Below, in pieces: positions 46,100-53,851 of a stretch of 64,000 bases of DNA. The DNA is from Lachnospiraceae bacterium (GTDB lineage: Bacteria > Bacillota > Clostridia > Lachnospirales > Lachnospiraceae): assembly GCA_910574865.1 (NCBI GenBank), contig CAJTDN010000008.1:62001-126000 (forward strand), in the 5' to 3' direction. The notes under the pieces were generated by a model, which ran no database searches, was not told the origin of the DNA, and was given only the letters and a program-made list of their open reading frames with translations. Made by a program: the position numbers and the translations under genes. The first letter of the stretch is position 1. Every line of letters begins with the position of its first letter.

Positions 46100-47122
46100 T
46101 CACGACCGCCCGCACTTGTTTCGGAAGCGGCGCGGCGTGGTGCCGTAGTGCTTTTTGAAGGTGCGGATGAACTGCGTCGTGTCCTGGTACCCTACGTTGT
46201 CGCAAATCTGTTCCACTTTCATGTCGGTTTCCTTTAAAAGTCCGGCCGCGTGTTCCATTTTTATTTTTTGCAGAATGCCGGAAAACGTTTGTCCCGTCTG
46301 TTTTTTTATCATCGTGCTCAAGTAAGCGGGGCTGATGAAAAAATGCTTCGCGGTGCTTGTCAGCGTGGCAGTCTGGTAGTTTTGGCGCATGTAGTTTTCA
46401 ATCGCGGTCATTCGTTCGTTCATCGCGTTGTTCCCGTTGGCAAGCTCAATCGTGTCCTCGAAATTTTGCACGAGGTAGGAGAAGAACGTGGTCATGAGTC
46501 CGTCAAGCACGTAATTGTAATAACGTTTTTTCTCGAATTGCTGGGCAAGCATGTAAAGCAGCAGTTCGGGCAAAAATTTGTCCTGGCCACAATGAAAGGT
46601 GAGGGAGTTCGGGTAATGTCTGGAATAGAGCGTTTGGGAAAAATAGGCGGAAAGCAGGGTGTTGCTGCGCATCAAGACGGAGAACGCGCTGTCAAACGTG
46701 CTCTTTCTTATTTTTATGGTGAGGGAAATACAATCAGGCTCTGCCAGCAAATGGTGCCTGACATTTGGCGGGATGATGGTAACGTCCCCCTGGTGCATGA
46801 AGACCCTGTTTTCTTCGACGCGGTGCAGGCATGTTCCGCCAATCGTGCATACGATTTCGAAAAAATCATGCCGATGTTCTTCGATGTCGACGTATCTCGG
46901 CAAATGCAGGATTTCGGCATTGGTATCGTCAGATATGAAAGTCTGCTCCTGGAGGATTTTCAAGTATCCGCTTTCCAGTTTGGAAAGGAGGTCTTTTTTG
47001 TGTTCCAGGGCGGCGGTACTGGACAAGGTGGAAAAATCGTAAGGGTTTTCCTGTCTTTGTAGAAAGACGAGGTCGATAAAGTCCAGATAATGGCCCGTCT
47101 CTTGAAAATATGCAAGACCCAT
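46100..47122 (-). CDS. AraC family transcriptional regulator with cupin sensor
   Basis: 340 residues. The N-terminal half has a cupin-like barrel (LPRYVDIEEHRHDFFEIVCTIGG, HQGDVTIIPPNVRHHL), expected to bind a small carbohydrate. The C-terminal AraC DNA-binding domain is complete (TLTSTAKHFFISPAYLSTMIKKQTGQTF and VEQICDNVGYQDTTQFIRTFKKHYGTTPRRFR). ATG 47122 has GGGGAAG five to six bases upstream; a TTG at 47140 is in frame but lies before that site. A DUF6198-type membrane gene lies upstream on the same strand. Targets are not known. Confidence 0.92.
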   Translation of the reverse strand: MGLAYFQETGHYLDFIDLVFLQRQENPYDFSTLSSTAALEHKKDLLSKLESGYLKILQEQTFISDDTNAEILHLPRYVDIEEHRHDFFEIVCTIGGTCLHRVEENRVFMHQGDVTIIPPNVRHHLLAEPDCISLTIKIRKSTFDSAFSVLMRSNTLLSAYFSQTLYSRHYPNSLTFHCGQDKFLPELLLYMLAQQFEKKRYYNYVLDGLMTTFFSYLVQNFEDTIELANGNNAMNERMTAIENYMRQNYQTATLTSTAKHFFISPAYLSTMIKKQTGQTFSGILQKIKMEHAAGLLKETDMKVEQICDNVGYQDTTQFIRTFKKHYGTTPRRFRNKCGRS

Positions 47123-47195
47123 TTTTTCTTCCCCGTCCAATTCGATGATTCGCTTGTAAGCGCCTTCAAGCTACATGGTAAATACCTCCGTCGTT

Positions 47196-47855
47196 TTATT
47201 TATTTCCACATGTTTTCTTTAGGAAGAACTTGACGATTTTTTCACTGCGCGGGAGGAAAATGCCTGCGACCGGGCCGACCAGGAACGCGCTGACGAGGGT
47301 TCCGATTCCAACGACCCCGCCCAGTAGGAAACCTGCCGCGACAAAGCACAAGTCCACGGCGATACGGGTGCGGCCGAAAGGCCATGCCAGTTTGTCGCTG
47401 AGCACGATGGCCACCAAGTCATTGGGGCCGGTGCCGGCATCCGACTTTATCACGATGGTCATGCCGAAGGCCAGGATGACGCAACCCGCCGCGAGGGTCA
47501 AAAGCCGCATGGCGAACGGGTTCCCGGGATGGATGACGTTTCCCAGAAGGCGCGTGAAAACGTCGATGATGGGACCGCCGAAAGCCATGCAGACCAGGGT
47601 GCCAATCTTGACATAGCTTCTGTCCACGAACAACAAGACGAGCATGATGAGGATGCAAATCGAGAGGTGCGTATAGCCGTGGGTCAACACGTGGAGAAAG
47701 CGTGAAAGGGTCCGGAAGATTCCTTGTACAAAAACGTTGAAGGGGTCGGCACCCAAGTCGGTCAACAAAAACAACGTCACGCCAAAGTGCGCGATGACGA
47801 GTCCTGCGAATAATAGCGACAACCTTAAAACGCGTTCTTTTAAACTTCTCTTCAT
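47196..47855 (-). CDS. YczE/YyaS/YitT family membrane protein
   Basis: 219 residues with five to six membrane helices. MKRSLKERVLRLSLLFAGLV opens the protein; the paired motifs DLGADPFNVFVQGI and SDAGTGPNDLVAIVLSDKL are characteristic of the YczE/YitT integral membrane family, whose transport role is unproven. Start 47855 has GAGGTG seven bases upstream. An in-frame start 63 bases further up has no site. It is divergent from the second GPH symporter gene and co-directional with the AraC-type gene, 73 bp away. Confidence 0.87.
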   Translation of the reverse strand: MKRSLKERVLRLSLLFAGLVIAHFGVTLFLLTDLGADPFNVFVQGIFRTLSRFLHVLTHGYTHLSICILIMLVLLFVDRSYVKIGTLVCMAFGGPIIDVFTRLLGNVIHPGNPFAMRLLTLAAGCVILAFGMTIVIKSDAGTGPNDLVAIVLSDKLAWPFGRTRIAVDLCFVAAGFLLGGVVGIGTLVSAFLVGPVAGIFLPRSEKIVKFFLKKTCGNK

Positions 47856-48039
47856 GGGAAGGCACCTCGTCTCCTGGATTTTGAATCCATCATAACATGA
47901 AGAGGGCTGGCTGGGCAATAGGAATCATAAAAAATACCGACTATTTTTAAAAAAATGAGTTATTTATTTTTGGGAAAGGCTGTGGTATCATGGAATCAAG
48001 AATCAGGTGGAAATAAAAATGGAAAGGTGGAGGAGAAGG

Positions 48040-49455
48040 ATGAAGACGGGGGAACATAAGGCTGAAAAATATAAAAGGGAAGAATATGGGGCGACCTTGA
48101 AAGAAAAAATTCCGTATGGGATGTATTATTTTGGGCAAGGGATGGTATACACCATGGTGTCCCAATTCCTGATGATGTATTATACGGACTATGCCTTGCT
48201 GCCCTCCTTGGCGATTACGGCAATCATGTTCGGCGGCAAAATCTGGGACGGGGTCAACGACACGCTGTTCGGGCTTGTCATGGACAAGGTGCGTTGGAAG
48301 AGTGGCAGGCGTTTTCTGCCGTGGCTTAAAATTTCCGTCGTGGCAATTCCCATTTCCACGATTTTACTATTTTCCATAAAGGGCGTGGGAAACGTGGGAT
48401 TGCGCATCGCGGCGGCCGTCCTTACCTATGCCGTCTGGGATCTTTGCTACACGATTTCGGACGCGCCAATCATGGCATTGCCAACCGTGATGACCCCGAA
48501 CGTCAAGGAGCGCGCCTCTTTCATGACGTTTTCCGGCATGGGCGGGGCGTTCTCGATGGCGCTTTCGGCCATCGCCATACCGATTGTTTTCGCAAAAGCG
48601 GGCTTCTTTGTCGCAGGTGTCGTGGCGGCGGCCGTCTGCCTCGTGGCGATGAGCCTCGTCACGGTTTTTTGCAGGGAAAAATATTATGCCAACGTGGAAA
48701 CGCAGCAGGAATCGACGCTGAAGGAAACGCTGGTTTACTTAAAAGGCAACAAGTATTTGTTTTTGTATTATGGCTATCGGCTTGTGTCCGGCGTCGTGTC
48801 CGTCTCCATGCTTTCCTACATGGCAAAATATTGCCTGGGCGACGTGACGGCGGTGTCGTTGATTGCCCTCTATTCGATGCCGATGATTATCGCGGTTTAC
48901 ATTTGTTCGCCCTTCCTTTTGAAAAAATTTGACAAGATTGTCATTTACCGCGCCTGCGTCATCTTGTCGGCGGCCATGTATGGCGTCACATATTTGATTG
49001 GTTATGAAAATAAGACGTTGGTGCTCCTTTCGATGGCCGTGATCGCGGCGTTGGCAATCATGCCGTCCATTATCATGGGCGCGTTGCCGCAGGACTGCAT
49101 CGAATATGGGACGTTTAAGACGGGGTTGCGCAAGGAGGGAATCACGTTCGCCCTGCAAAGTTTTATCGCCAAGGTGGGTGCCGCTTTCGCGGCGGCAAAT
49201 GCCTCGCTGATTTTCCACTTCATAAATTATGACGGGTCGCTTGCCGTGCAGCCGGCGGAGACGGTTTCCACGATTTGGGGCAGCTGCATGCTGGTACCGA
49301 TGGCGGGGATGCTGCTCGGCCTGGTGTTTTTGTTTGCCTATAACCTGCGCGACGCGGACGTGCAGCTGATGAGCGATGCCAACGAGGGGAAGATTACCAG
49401 GGAAGAGGCGTTGCGCAAAATGTCCCGGAAATATGGCATGGAGGAGAAGAGGTGA
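48040..49455 (+). CDS. GPH family sugar:cation symporter (MFS)
   Basis: 471 residues, about twelve membrane helices. EKIPYGMYYFGQGMVYTMVSQFLMMYYTDY is the GPH first helix, and GGKIWDGVNDTLFGLVMDKVRWKSGRRFLPWL the conserved loop. ALPQDCIEYGTFKTGLRKEGITFALQSF marks the eleventh-helix region. The ATG at 48040 has GGAGG six bases upstream; a GTG at 48007 and an ATG at 48019 precede that site. TGGTATCAT near 47988 is a candidate extended -10. Its stop codon overlaps the start of the esterase gene, so importer and hydrolase form an operon. Confidence 0.92.
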   Translation: MKTGEHKAEKYKREEYGATLKEKIPYGMYYFGQGMVYTMVSQFLMMYYTDYALLPSLAITAIMFGGKIWDGVNDTLFGLVMDKVRWKSGRRFLPWLKISVVAIPISTILLFSIKGVGNVGLRIAAAVLTYAVWDLCYTISDAPIMALPTVMTPNVKERASFMTFSGMGGAFSMALSAIAIPIVFAKAGFFVAGVVAAAVCLVAMSLVTVFCREKYYANVETQQESTLKETLVYLKGNKYLFLYYGYRLVSGVVSVSMLSYMAKYCLGDVTAVSLIALYSMPMIIAVYICSPFLLKKFDKIVIYRACVILSAAMYGVTYLIGYENKTLVLLSMAVIAALAIMPSIIMGALPQDCIEYGTFKTGLRKEGITFALQSFIAKVGAAFAAANASLIFHFINYDGSLAVQPAETVSTIWGSCMLVPMAGMLLGLVFLFAYNLRDADVQLMSDANEGKITREEALRKMSRKYGMEEKR

Positions 49456-50534
49456 TGGTAGTTTTGTTTGTGATACTGGGAATTGTTATTTTTTTCGTGG
49501 CGGCGGCCTTTCTATATTTTATTTGTTCTCCGATGCCAGTGGTGCGTTTGCTTCGGCGCGGCATGGAAGATGATTTGGGTTACCCGGGCGATTACGATTC
49601 GGTGAAGGAACAAGTGGAGATTCACAAGGATTTGGAATATCCATCTCAATATGGAAACCATATGTATGATTTATATTTGCCGAAAAAAGAGGGAAAACAT
49701 CCACTCATCTTGTGGGTGCACGGCGGGGCGTTCGTGGCGGGAGACAAGGCGGGCGTGGAGAATTGGGGCGTGATGCTGGCGGGACAAGGTTACGCCGTCG
49801 CCGCCATGAATTACTGCCTGGCACCGGAGGCGGCCTATCCGGCCCAGATTCGGCAGATTTGTGAGGCGCTTACGGCGGTTGCATCATTTTCAGAGTCGTC
49901 CGCACGAAAGGGGAAAATCGTGGTGCCGAGTGAGGATTCTGTTATACGGGATGCGGGTTCGGTCGCACCGGGTGCGGGAACAACGGTGCAACAGGGCAAT
50001 GGAATTGACTTGGGAAATGTGGCGGTCGCAGGTGATTCCGCCGGTGCCTACATGGCGGCGCAGTTCGCCGTCGCCCACGCCAATCCCATGCTGGCGGGGC
50101 AAATCGGTGTTGCGTCCCCGCTTGGAAAAAATGCGCTCAAGTGTGCCCTGCTTTTTTGCGGGCCGTATAATGTCAAAAGAATGTTTAACGTAGAAGACAA
50201 GAAACTTAGGCTATTTATCAGCAGGATTGGATGGAGCTTTCTGGGAAAGAAAAATTGGAGCAGGACACCGTTGATTTCCACGGTCACGCCGATGGATTTC
50301 GTGACAAGGCAGACGGTTCCGTGCTACATCACGGATGGAAATACCATGTCTTTTGAGCCGCAGGGAAGGGCACTGGGCGAGGCATTGCGAAAGAATGGCG
50401 TGAAAGTGAAAGAACGCTATTTTGCCCGGGAGGAGTATGGCGAAGTTTCCCATGAATACCAGATGAGACTGGAGACGGAGAACGCGATGCATTGTTTTGA
50501 GGACGTGGTGGAATTTTTGGGAGAATGTATGTAA
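49455..50534 (+). CDS. Alpha/beta hydrolase (esterase/lipase type)
   Basis: 359 residues. An N-terminal membrane helix (about 2-24) anchors an alpha/beta hydrolase of the hormone-sensitive-lipase kind: oxyanion motif HGGAF at 89-93, nucleophile S195 in GDSAG, Asp in YITDGNTMSF and His in VSHEYQM. The insert of about 35 residues (150-185) before the nucleophile is unusual. Start overlaps the symporter stop codon (TGATG). A carbohydrate esterase acting on acylated sugars brought in by the neighbouring GPH protein is a reasonable inference, but an anchored enzyme facing outwards is also possible. Confidence 0.88.
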   Translation: MVVLFVILGIVIFFVAAAFLYFICSPMPVVRLLRRGMEDDLGYPGDYDSVKEQVEIHKDLEYPSQYGNHMYDLYLPKKEGKHPLILWVHGGAFVAGDKAGVENWGVMLAGQGYAVAAMNYCLAPEAAYPAQIRQICEALTAVASFSESSARKGKIVVPSEDSVIRDAGSVAPGAGTTVQQGNGIDLGNVAVAGDSAGAYMAAQFAVAHANPMLAGQIGVASPLGKNALKCALLFCGPYNVKRMFNVEDKKLRLFISRIGWSFLGKKNWSRTPLISTVTPMDFVTRQTVPCYITDGNTMSFEPQGRALGEALRKNGVKVKERYFAREEYGEVSHEYQMRLETENAMHCFEDVVEFLGECM

Positions 50535-50577
50535 AATTAACCATGAAGATTTTGCGGGGAGCAAGAGAAATCTTGTT

Positions 50578-50607
50578 GGGGCTGTCCATTTCCCGACAGC
50601 CCCTTTT
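50578..50607 (+). terminator. Collapsed copy of the 103-bp element acting as terminator
   Basis: GGGGCTGTC (50578-50586) pairs with GACAGCCCC (50595-50603), followed by TTTT. These are the ends of copies A/B joined with the centre missing. It follows the esterase gene. Confidence 0.8.
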
Positions 50608-50613
50608 GAACCT

Positions 50614-50746
50614 TCATTCCCTATGGAACCCTTCCACGTAACGGTTCTCCTTCCGATACTCCCACGGGGGCAGTCCGTATGCCTTCTTAAACTGCCTGCA
50701 AATACCGTCTTTCGTAGCAGTTGCTGTAAACGTCTCTCACGCTGTT
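50614..50746 (-). pseudogene. Remnant of an AraC-type regulator C-terminus
   Basis: In one minus-strand frame the end reads ICRQFKKAYGLPPWEYRKEN, the second helix-turn-helix and tail of an AraC protein, up to a stop at 50616-50614. The preceding residues (VRDVYSNCYERRYL) fit only in another frame, so a frameshift separates them. Nothing else of the gene is left upstream, where a palindrome and the binding-protein terminator begin. It is a small gene relic. Confidence 0.6.
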
Positions 50747-50773
50747 TCATAGGCAACGAAGTTTCCTATGAAA
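50745..50773. repeat. Stacked hairpin, terminator-associated family, copy 2
   Basis: TTTCATAGG pairs with CCTATGAAA around CAACGAAGTTT. On the minus strand it follows the T tract of the binding-protein terminator and shares bases with it. Confidence 0.75.
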
Positions 50774-50800
50774 TAAAACGAGGAGCCATAAGGCTCCTCG
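50771..50800 (-). terminator. Terminator of the NMT1-type binding protein gene
   Basis: On the minus strand CGAGGAGCC / GGCTCCTCG with a TTAT loop, then TTTTATTT. Confidence 0.85.
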
Positions 50801-50850
50801 AAATACCAACCACATTCTTATTATCCTGCTCCTGGTTTATCCGTTTTCCA

Positions 50851-51951
50851 TCATTTTGCCGCCTCGGCAAACTCCGTCGTCACCAAGTCCGCATAATCCG
50901 CGCGTTTCTCCAGTTCCTGCGCGCTTTCCAAAATATCCTGCAAAAGTTCGAAGCTTTCCTTCTCAAATACCAAATCCTCCTTCCACGTGTCCTGCTCATA
51001 ATAGCGGGTCACGATCGTCGTCAGCGTGGAATCCTTCGTCTCCGGGAACTGCGGCGCTATGACCGCGGCGATTTCCTCCGGCGTGTGGCCTTGCACGAAG
51101 TCCATTCCCTTCTGCAGGGCGTTGACGAACTTCTGGATTTCCTCCGGATGGTCGGCGATGTAACTTTTCTTGGCAGAAAATGATGTGTACGGGACGTAGC
51201 CGCTGTCCTCACCCAAAGAGGCGACGACATAACCCTTCCCTTCTTCTTCAAGGGTTGTCGCGCCGGGCTCGAACTCCACCGTGAAATCCGCTTCGGCACC
51301 CTGCTCGGCAAAAGCCGCCGCCGTGGAGCCAAAATCGATGCTCTGGTTGATGTTCACGTCCGTCTGCGGGTCGATTCCCTGCTGTTTGAGGATATACTCG
51401 AACACCATTTCCGGCATTCCGCCTTTTCTCCCCCCCAACACGGTCTTTCCGCGCAAATCATCCCATGTAAAGTCCGGCATTTCCTCCCTTGCCACGAGGA
51501 AGTTGCCCGCCCGCTGCGTAAGCTGCGCGAAGTTGACCACGTAGTCGTTGGCACCCTCGTTGTATGTGTAAATCGAGGCCTCCGCCCCCATGAAACCGAT
51601 GTCCGCCTCTCCTGAAAGCACGGCGGTCATCGTCTTATCCGCGCCAAATCCGGTCACCAGCTCCACGTCCAGACCTTCCTCGGCAAAATATCCTTCCTCG
51701 ATTGCCACGTACATCGGGGCGTAAAAGATGGAATGCGCCACCTCGTTCAACACAATCTTGACCGGCTCCTTCTCTTCCTTCGTGGCTTTGTCCTTCCCTT
51801 CATCCGTCTTGGCCTTCTCCTCCTGCTCATTCTTTGCCTGGCCGCCTTCCGCCTGCCCGTCCTTCGCGCCATCAGACGCGGACGAGCACGCCGAAAGTGA
51901 TGCCGCAAGCAACGTGACCGCCAGAATCATTGAAAACACGCGTTTCTTCAT
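50851..51951 (-). CDS. ABC transporter substrate-binding lipoprotein (NMT1/THI5-SsuA type)
   Basis: 366 residues. Lipoprotein signal (MKKRVFSMILAVTLLAASLS, AC with C22 lipidated), a Lys/Glu/Asp-rich linker to about 60, then the NMT1-like fold: IVLNEVAHSIFYAPMYVAIE, GYFAEEGLDVELVTG, VLSGEADIGFMGAEAS, LRGKTVLGGRKGGMPE. Such proteins bind pyrimidine precursors, sulfonates, nitrate or riboflavin-like compounds. No matching permease or ATPase lies nearby, so it is an orphan or serves a remote transporter. The gene has its own terminator. Confidence 0.92.
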   Translation of the reverse strand: MKKRVFSMILAVTLLAASLSACSSASDGAKDGQAEGGQAKNEQEEKAKTDEGKDKATKEEKEPVKIVLNEVAHSIFYAPMYVAIEEGYFAEEGLDVELVTGFGADKTMTAVLSGEADIGFMGAEASIYTYNEGANDYVVNFAQLTQRAGNFLVAREEMPDFTWDDLRGKTVLGGRKGGMPEMVFEYILKQQGIDPQTDVNINQSIDFGSTAAAFAEQGAEADFTVEFEPGATTLEEEGKGYVVASLGEDSGYVPYTSFSAKKSYIADHPEEIQKFVNALQKGMDFVQGHTPEEIAAVIAPQFPETKDSTLTTIVTRYYEQDTWKEDLVFEKESFELLQDILESAQELEKRADYADLVTTEFAEAAK

Positions 51952-52156
51952 ATCCTTCTCTTTTCCTCCTGATTAAAACTGATTCGTTGTTCCTTTCAGT
52001 ATATGAAAAGGGTAAGAAAAGGGTTCCATGTCACAATTTATTTCCGTTTTGTTTACAAATCGTTCAAATTTATATCATACTTTTGCCATACCTGCCGGTT
52101 ATACTATAGTTGTTCGAAACAAAGAACACTTTTTCATAAACTTTTTCCCCCTTTTT

Positions 52157-52184
52157 GGAGCCGCGGCAACGCGGCTCCTTTTTT
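52157..52184 (+). terminator. Strong plus-strand terminator without an upstream plus-strand gene
   Basis: GGAGCCGCG / CGCGGCTCC with a GCAA tetraloop, followed by TTTTTT. The nearest upstream gene is on the other strand, so it must end an unannotated transcript or one reading through. Confidence 0.9.
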
Positions 52185-52219
52185 GTGTCATAGGAAACTT
52201 CGTTCCCTATGACACAAAA
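52181..52219. repeat. Stacked hairpin, terminator-associated family, copy 3
   Basis: TTTTGTGTCATAGG pairs with CCTATGACACAAAA around AAACTTCGTTC. Its left arm is the T tract of the preceding terminator. The remaining gap between 51951 and 52304 contains a TATACT at 52100 and an extended -10 (TGGTATACT, 52263-52271) for the next gene. Confidence 0.85.
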
Positions 52220-52303
52220 ACCCTTTTTATTCCAGATTTTACTTTTCCTTTTTCCCCCGGCATGGTATACTAAAAAACACAACCAGAAAGAGAGGATTCC
52301 CCC

Positions 52304-52612
52304 ATGATTGACAAACGCCTGGTGCCCGTCGGCGGCTTAAAAAAGGAGCCGTTCTCCGGCAGCCACAACGGCATGCGTTATTATATGCGCGCCGACGAGA
52401 ACAAGGAAAACTTCATCACATACATTTATCCCGAGCCGTGGTCATTTGAAAAAACGCCCGAGGAGGAAAAACAAGCCGCCACGTTCCCCATCACGGAGGA
52501 CGGGATGGATGCCGCCATCACCTGGCTGTTCGAACAGTACGAAGGGCAAAAAGAAAAATGGCATGCAGCTTCGAAAAACTGCATGCACATCGTAAACCAA
52601 AGTGACGCGTGA
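52304..52612 (+). CDS. Conserved hypothetical protein
   Basis: 102 residues, hydrophilic. MIDKRLVPVGGLKKEPFSGS, GMRYYMRADE and YIYPEPWSFEKTPEEEK are recognisable as a small conserved clostridial type, without known function. GAGAGG precedes the ATG at about 8 bases. The C-terminal part (AAITWLFEQYEGQKEKW) looks like one amphipathic helix. It is convergent with the DUF975 gene, only 5 bp apart, with no terminator between them. Confidence 0.8.
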   Translation: MIDKRLVPVGGLKKEPFSGSHNGMRYYMRADENKENFITYIYPEPWSFEKTPEEEKQAATFPITEDGMDAAITWLFEQYEGQKEKWHAASKNCMHIVNQSDA

Positions 52613-52617
52613 CCCCG

Positions 52618-53394
52618 TCACTGGATATACCCGTTTTGGAACGCGTACTCGCGGTTCCACGTATACAACTCCGCCATGGTCGCCTGATAATAAGGCTCCG
52701 TGTAGAAGATGCCAAAAATCCCCCACGTCATGGCGGACAAGAGGTGCCAGCCAATGAACGAAAGTTGCAGGACGAACGCGTCCCACTTATGTCCGTCCAT
52801 CATGCGCTTGCTGATCATGAACACTTCGGCCCGTTCCATCCCCGGGTTCTCCGCCAGGATGTATGGCACCATCATGTACTCGTACATCTTGACGATGCCC
52901 GGGATGACGAGCAAAAGCGACCACAAGAAAATATACAAGTCCATCAGGAACATGGTCACGATGACATTTCCCACGTTTCCGCTGGTAAACGCGTATCCAA
53001 GCGTCTTGGCCGAGGGCTGCTCGGTCTGGTTCATGATAAAGAACCGATTCCCCCCCACCCGTAACGGATTACCGATGAAAATTGAAAACAAGACTCCGAC
53101 AATCAGCACGATTCCCAACACGGCGGAGAAAATCACCCCGAACGTGGAATCCAATATCCTGCCCACGCTTTCCTCATAATCGCCATAGCCATACCCATAA
53201 CCGTAATTATAAATGTCGTCCATATAATCCGTATAAGAATAAGAATTGTTGTTGCTCCTGTCATACACCTTTTTGATACCGTTATACGCCCCGCCGCCAA
53301 CAAGCATCAGCACGAACGCAACCAGTACCGCCGACCAGTAATTGCGGCGAAAGGCAATCTTCGCCCTCATTTTCAATTCCGCTCTTTCCCACAT
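52618..53394 (-). CDS. DUF975 family membrane protein
   Basis: 258 residues. WERAELKMRAKIAFRRNYWSAVL is the usual DUF975 opening, followed by four to six membrane helices and the conserved LLLVIPGIVKMYEYMMVPYILAENP and AEVFMISKRMMDGHKWDAFVLQLSFIGW. A Tyr/Gly/Asp-rich stretch (YGYGYGYGDYEE, about 60-75) is outside the family core. Function unknown. AGGAG lies 12 bases before ATG 53394 and 6 before an in-frame TTG at 53400, so either could be used. Confidence 0.88.
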   Translation of the reverse strand: MWERAELKMRAKIAFRRNYWSAVLVAFVLMLVGGGAYNGIKKVYDRSNNNSYSYTDYMDDIYNYGYGYGYGDYEESVGRILDSTFGVIFSAVLGIVLIVGVLFSIFIGNPLRVGGNRFFIMNQTEQPSAKTLGYAFTSGNVGNVIVTMFLMDLYIFLWSLLLVIPGIVKMYEYMMVPYILAENPGMERAEVFMISKRMMDGHKWDAFVLQLSFIGWHLLSAMTWGIFGIFYTEPYYQATMAELYTWNREYAFQNGYIQ

Positions 53395-53447
53395 AATCAA
53401 TCCATTCTCCTTCCTTGATAATGCCTCGCCAAGTGTTTCATATTGTA

Positions 53448-53730
53448 CCATGTCCACTAAGCTCGTGAAACACCTCGCAAAGTGGCCAGGTATATATTCA
53501 CACTAGGCTCGATAACACCTCGCAAAGTGTTCATATTATGCCATGTCCACTAAGCTCGTGAAACACCTCGCAAAGTGGCCAGGTATATATTCACACTAGG
53601 CTCGATAACACCTCGCAAAGTGTTCATATTATGCCATGTCCACTAAGCTCGCGAAACACCTCGCAAAGTGGCCAGGTATATATTCACACTAGGCTCGATA
53701 ACACCTCGCAAAGTGTTCATATTATGCCAT
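53448..53730. repeat. 93-bp tandem repeat array with paired hairpin half-units
   Basis: Three near-identical 93-bp units start at 53451, 53544 and 53637 (TGTCCACTAAGCTCG). Each holds two half-units sharing CACCTCGCAAAGTG (at 53471, 53516, 53564, 53609, 53657, 53702; spacing 45/48). One half-unit is closed by CCACT/AGTGG and the other by ACACT/AGTGT, that is, with compensating end bases. A diverged seventh half-unit is at about 53422-53440. It lies between nadE and the DUF975 gene. Confidence 0.95.
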
Positions 53731-53830
53731 AGCCGCAAAGCGGCTATGCCCCTCCGGGAGATGCGCGACAGTTTCTGCTGTTCCACAGAAACTGTCCATG
53801 CGCGGGTATAATATCTGGCGATATTATACC
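53729..53830. other. Three consecutive hairpins next to the 93-bp array
   Basis: ATAGCCGC / GCGGCTAT (53729-53747), a long stem around CAGTTTCTG / CAGAAACTG closed by GCGC (53763-53804), and the perfect GGTATAATATC / GATATTATACC with a TGGC loop (53805-53830). None has a T tract reading from nadE. Confidence 0.75.
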
Positions 53831-53851
53831 ACAACGCTTTTTGACCGTCAA

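Noticed and set aside
52028-52273. 81-residue plus-strand gene upstream of the 102-residue protein
   Set aside because: The frame runs straight through a strong terminator and the stacked hairpin, and lacks a ribosome site.
53448-53730. CRISPR array
   Set aside because: All 93 bp of each unit repeat, so there are no variable spacers, and no cas genes are nearby.
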